From contig CAZKYP010000171.1 of NCBI GenBank assembly GCA_964556885.1, positions 1-6,908 of the forward strand: a stretch of DNA of 6,908 bases. The letters are read 5' to 3'. Every line of letters starts with the position of its first letter. Position 1 is the stretch's first letter. The notes under the pieces were generated by a model, which was given only the letters and a program-made list of their open reading frames with translations, searched no databases and was not told the origin of the DNA. The translations under genes and the position numbers were made by a program. Shown here in pieces: positions 5,443 to 6,908 of the stretch. Source of the stretch: CAZKYP01 sp964556885. GTDB lineage: Bacteria; Planctomycetota; Phycisphaerae; Sedimentisphaerales; Anaerobacaceae.

Positions 5443-6908
5443 ATGAAATGCAGCTTTATTTCCTTTTTTATGTTGTTGATGTTATCCCAAATATCTTTCG
5501 CCGCCTCGTTAAGTGACGACGAAAACCAGAATTACATGGATATGAGTATCGAGGAGCTGATGGAAGTTTCGGTCATATCGGCTTCGAGATCCGAACAGAA
5601 ATTTTCAGAGCTGGCAGTACCGGTAAGCGTGCTAACCGCAGAAGAAATACGTAACAGCGGCCTTACAACCATTCCGGAACTGCTTGCACTTATCCCTGCG
5701 GTCGATGTCCGCCGGATCGATCGGACTCGATATATCGTCGGTGTCAGGGGAATGCTCGGCATATATTCGGACCGGACCCTGGTCCTGATTAACGGTCGAA
5801 ATGCCCTCGATCCGACGTGGGGAGCGCCGAACTGGATGAATCTTCCGGTGATGATAGAAGACATCGAACGTATCGAAGTTCTTCGCGGCCCGGGAGGCGG
5901 CGTATGGGGAGCGAATGCCTTCACCGGCTTAATTAATATTATTACCAAAAAGCCTGAAGATACAGTCGGAGGACTTTTCAGCAGTACGGTCACCGAATAC
6001 GGTGACAGTTACACACAGGTTCGTTACGGCGAGAGTGAAAAGGAACTTTCCTGGCGCGTATCGGCCGGATACGAGGATATAAAAGACTCGGACCAGGCAG
6101 GAGCAGGCCGAATGTATTCTGCTTTCCCGGCACTTAACGGCCTTATGGGCTTCCAAAATTACCATGCAAGAGATTTCGCTCGTCCGTTCAGACTTGACAG
6201 TGAAATGGCTTATCAACACGACCCGGATACCCGCTACAGTTTTGGCGCCGGTCACACTACCTATGAAAGAGGAGACCGCGAGCTTGCAGGGCAATATCCG
6301 ATGAAAGATGGTCTTTCGAGCACGACAAGACTGTTTAGTCGTGTGGAACATTCTTTCGATCCCAATACATCCGGATACCTGCAGTGGTTTGGGAATTACT
6401 CGGTGAACCATGTTCCTGAAATGATCCGGCGTTATGCTTACTACGAGAACGACCTCGAAGGCCAGCTTCAATTCCCCGCGGGAAAAACGCACGAGTTGAC
6501 CCTCGGCGGTAATCTGCGCTGGACCCGTTTAAGTAGTGAAAGAGACAATGCCGGTTACGGTGTCTATTTCAACGAAAGCAGGTATGACGAATATTGGGCC
6601 GGGATTTATCTCGTGGATCGATTCCCGTTGAGCAACCGGTTGACACTGGAATCCCAGGGCCGCCTGGACAGGTATAATAAAAGCGAGACAGACTGGTCGA
6701 TGCGTACAGCTTTACTGTATGCACTCGATGACGAAAAGAATCACGTTGTGCGTGTCGGAGCGGCACGTTCATTTCGTGCACCGGGTGTAATGCTGCGTGA
6801 ATTAAGAATGATGGGGCTGGCAGGATTATTTAACGTAATCCCGAATCCAAGGGATTTGCATAACGAGTCTGCCTATTCGTTAGAAGCAGGTTATACGGGA
6901 AATCTTTC
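5443..6908 (+). CDS. TonB-dependent outer-membrane receptor (3' end outside window)
   Basis: This receptor would import a scarce ligand through the outer membrane using TonB energy. The frame is open from ATG 5443 to the window end, 488 codons without a stop. A Sec signal peptide (MKCSF, a hydrophobic core, then ISFA) is probably cut after Ala20. A segment MSIEELMEVSVISASRSEQ (34-52) follows, typical of the region just before the plug in one receptor group, where the TonB box would lie. The plug covers about 53-171, with PVSVLTAEEIRNSG, VGVRGM, LVLINGR and RIEVLRGPGGGVWGANAFTG. The strand-rich barrel then begins and includes the conserved SFRAPG (443-448). Family members usually have 600-900 residues, so about a third of the barrel is missing here. 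The ATG is preferred over the in-frame TTG at 5401 because the signal peptide starts at the ATG. The ligand (siderophore, cobalamin, sugar or other) cannot be decided. Confidence 0.93.
   Translation, partial: MKCSFISFFMLLMLSQISFAASLSDDENQNYMDMSIEELMEVSVISASRSEQKFSELAVPVSVLTAEEIRNSGLTTIPELLALIPAVDVRRIDRTRYIVGVRGMLGIYSDRTLVLINGRNALDPTWGAPNWMNLPVMIEDIERIEVLRGPGGGVWGANAFTGLINIITKKPEDTVGGLFSSTVTEYGDSYTQVRYGESEKELSWRVSAGYEDIKDSDQAGAGRMYSAFPALNGLMGFQNYHARDFARPFRLDSEMAYQHDPDTRYSFGAGHTTYERGDRELAGQYPMKDGLSSTTRLFSRVEHSFDPNTSGYLQWFGNYSVNHVPEMIRRYAYYENDLEGQLQFPAGKTHELTLGGNLRWTRLSSERDNAGYGVYFNESRYDEYWAGIYLVDRFPLSNRLTLESQGRLDRYNKSETDWSMRTALLYALDDEKNHVVRVGAARSFRAPGVMLRELRMMGLAGLFNVIPNPRDLHNESAYSLEAGYTGNL

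Noticed and set aside
5532..6781. Several minus-strand open frames in the last part of the window
   Set aside because: They run antisense to a convincing signal peptide-plug-barrel receptor on the + strand and show no domain features of their own.

Overview
The window reads as a stretch of chromosome from a diderm (Gram-negative type) bacterium. The two grounds for this are a lipoprotein signal with a clean lipobox and a TonB-dependent outer-membrane receptor. The genus cannot be named from the sequence. Moderate GC coding DNA, AT-rich spacers, a multi-PAS kinase and this kind of esterase would suit Planctomycetota or similar environmental lineages, but that is only an impression. All five genes are on the + strand. 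There is no RNA gene, CRISPR array, insertion sequence or phage gene.

Layout. Bases 2-1990 hold the 3' part of a cytoplasmic-type, multi-PAS sensor histidine kinase of the NarL-partner (HisKA_3) class. It overlaps by 16 bases a NarL/FixJ-type response regulator (1975-2628), so the two form a tightly coupled two-component pair. After a 169-base spacer comes a small protein of unknown function (2798-3205). After a further 130 bases comes a 602-residue lipoprotein with an alpha/beta-hydrolase (esterase-like) domain and a C-terminal beta-rich module (3336-5144). A 298-base AT-rich spacer containing several short repeats precedes a TonB-dependent receptor (5443 to the window end). That receptor has no stop codon in the window and is therefore easy to miss in a search for closed ORFs.

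How they may work together. The kinase and regulator surely form a signalling pair. The sequence does not show what they sense or control. The surface or periplasmic hydrolase and the receptor could form a 'cut, then import' pair for an ester-containing substrate or a chelated nutrient. However, they are separated by a spacer with its own candidate control elements, so co-function is an inference from neighbourhood. Overall the region looks like ordinary accessory or environmental-response content. I do not see strong evidence for a new kind of system. The most worthwhile leads are the lipoprotein hydrolase next to the receptor, the unassigned small protein, and the repeat-bearing receptor leader.
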